In this document: positions 62,923 through 64,000 of the stretch, one piece after another | Layout of the letters: each line of letters opens with the position of its first letter | Position numbering within the stretch: the first letter of the stretch is position 1 | Assembly: GCF_900114875.1 (NCBI RefSeq) | Contig: NZ_FPKW01000013.1 | Coordinates: 1 to 64,000, forward strand | Reading direction: 5' to 3' | DNA length: 64,000 bases | Source of the DNA: Chryseobacterium limigenitum | GTDB taxonomy: Bacteria > Bacteroidota > Bacteroidia > Flavobacteriales > Weeksellaceae | Notes under the pieces: model-generated | What the model saw: only the letters and a program-made list of their open reading frames with translations | The model's database searches: none | Told to the model about the DNA's origin: nothing | Program-made: the position numbers and the translations under genes

Positions 62923-63852
62923 TTAAGTAAACTGAGCAACAATTTTATCAACGATAACCTGCGCCAGCTTTTCTTTGCTTTGATGCGTCCAGCCTGCAAT
63001 ATGAGGCGTTACGATTACCTTCTCAGAGTTTAAAAGATATTTCAAATCTTCATTATCGACTTCTAAATTTTCGAAAGATGATTTTTCGTATTCCAAAACA
63101 TCAAGACAAGCTCCTTTTACCTTTCCCGCCTTCAAAGCTTCAACTAAGCTTTTAGTTTCTATGTTTTTTCCTCTCGCTGTATTTACGAAATAGAAATCGT
63201 TTTTCATATCTGAAATGAATGGGCCGTCAATTAAATAATAAGACAAGTCCGTCAAAGGAATATGTAAACTTAAAACCTCCGCTTTTTCTTTTAATTCTTC
63301 CAAAGAAACCTGTGTCGCATATTCATCAGAAAGATCTGGTAAAATATCGTGGAAAATCACTTTACAGCCAAAACCGGAAAGTCTTTTTGCTGTAGCTTTG
63401 CCCATGTTTCCGTAGCCTATTAAACCAACCGTTTTTCCTAATAATTCGTCGCCACGATTTTCTTCACGCAACCAAATTCCGTTCTTCACTTCTTGGGATG
63501 CAATGAAAAGCCGGTTCATTAAGATCAACAACATTCCGACAACATGCTCGGCAACAGAATCTCTGTTTCCTTCGGGAGAATTTATTAACTGAATACCCAA
63601 TTTTTCAGCAACAGGAATGTCAATATTTTCCATTCCTGCTCCTACTCTTGCAATGAACTTAAGATTTTTTCCTTTCTCTAAAAAATTTTTATCTAAAGGA
63701 ATTCGGCTTCTGATAATGACTCCGTCGTAGCTTTCAATCTTAGCACAAACCTCATCATATGACGAAGAAAAATCTTCTTCCAAAATAAAGTTTTTTGCTA
63801 AAAGCTGATCGGTGATTAACGGGTGGTTTTTATCTAAAAGTAAAATTTTCAT
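62923..63852 (-). CDS. D-2-hydroxyacid dehydrogenase (SerA-like)
   Basis: 309 residues. NAD-binding GLIGYGNMG, substrate site RVGAGMENID, and catalytic Arg in NTARGKN and His in TPHIAGWT. No ACT or regulatory domain, so a short-form phosphoglycerate dehydrogenase or another 2-hydroxyacid dehydrogenase; the acid cannot be determined from sequence. Confidence 0.88.
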   Translation of the reverse strand: MKILLLDKNHPLITDQLLAKNFILEEDFSSSYDEVCAKIESYDGVIIRSRIPLDKNFLEKGKNLKFIARVGAGMENIDIPVAEKLGIQLINSPEGNRDSVAEHVVGMLLILMNRLFIASQEVKNGIWLREENRGDELLGKTVGLIGYGNMGKATAKRLSGFGCKVIFHDILPDLSDEYATQVSLEELKEKAEVLSLHIPLTDLSYYLIDGPFISDMKNDFYFVNTARGKNIETKSLVEALKAGKVKGACLDVLEYEKSSFENLEVDNEDLKYLLNSEKVIVTPHIAGWTHQSKEKLAQVIVDKIVAQFT

Positions 63853-63946
63853 ATTGTAAATATTTTATCCTAACGTAACGTTTGCGAAGATTTATTAAAC
63901 CTTTTTACACTTTTATTTTTTTCCACTAATTTTTTTCCATAAAGTT

Positions 63947-63970
63947 TGTCATGCTGAAAGCATCTCAACA
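63947..63970 (+). repeat. REP half-element (GTCATGCTGAAAGCATCTC)
   Basis: Resembles the left half of 30461-30507. The matching half may lie beyond the window end. Confidence 0.5.
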
Positions 63971-64000
63971 AAGTATTAGAAAATCACTAAAAAATTCGAG

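Noticed and set aside
1-64000. tRNA or rRNA genes
   Set aside because: I found no cloverleaf with conserved arms and no rRNA-like stretch when scanning the gaps; a covariance search would be the decisive check.

Overview
This 64 kb window comes from a low-GC member of the Bacteroidota, almost certainly a flavobacterium of the Chryseobacterium / Weeksellaceae type. The evidence is AT-rich DNA, Bacteroidota promoters of the TTG / TAnnTTTG type, a secreted protein with a type IX secretion sorting domain, many SxxC-type lipoproteins, and above all a flexirubin pigment cluster. Identification rests on sequence reading and memory of families, not on database searches.

Region 1 (1-1800) holds the 3' end of an ISAs1-type transposase and a lone EpsG/Wzy-like polymerase.

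Region 2 (about 2.0-39.4 kb) is the flexirubin (aryl polyene + dialkylresorcinol) locus. The plus-strand half (2019-22045) encodes: a giant MMPL transporter fused to a PlsC acyltransferase; DarA and DarB, which make the dialkylresorcinol; two tandem hotdog dehydratases; a DNA-binding-like protein; a BtrH-like protein with an ABC transporter pair; a thioesterase; several ketosynthase-family proteins, including a Cys-less chain-length-factor-like one and a half-length one; an ACP; a deacetylase; a LolA-like carrier; a lipoprotein; a beta-barrel protein; a third dehydratase; and a glycosyltransferase-DUF2062 fusion. The minus-strand half (27105-35514) encodes a C45-type acyltransferase, a CrtI-like oxidoreductase, an LpxL-like acyltransferase, a second ACP, a ketosynthase, FabG and tyrosine ammonia-lyase. 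A flavin-dependent halogenase-like gene is divergent from the lyase, and a CoA-ligase-like gene lies at 38148-39440. Expected logic: lyase makes 4-coumarate, the ligase activates it, KS/CLF/KR/DH/ACP extend it to an aryl polyene, DarAB supply the resorcinol, acyltransferases join them, and MMPL/LolA/barrel proteins deliver the product to the outer membrane. Five genes that look unrelated (22118-27108: secreted FG-GAP protein, diheme cytochrome, hydrolase, small membrane protein) and two tandem paralogs (36891-38139) interrupt the locus.

Region 3 (39.8-64 kb) is mainly housekeeping: ileS, a DksA-like protein, lspA, trpS, a two-component system next to PepSY-like proteins, yjjG, a sigma factor with a 44-residue companion ORF, metK behind a candidate SAM-II riboswitch, oxyR divergent from catalase, a crotonase, a dCMP-type deaminase, xerD, a NUDIX protein, a haem-binding protein, lipoproteins, a serine hydrolase and a 2-hydroxyacid dehydrogenase.

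The least expected signals are small: a SAM-II-like aptamer before metK, a four-copy intergenic palindrome family found only inside the pigment cluster, a REP-type repeat read in frame within a ketosynthase, and REP elements that reshape the starts of two neighbouring genes.
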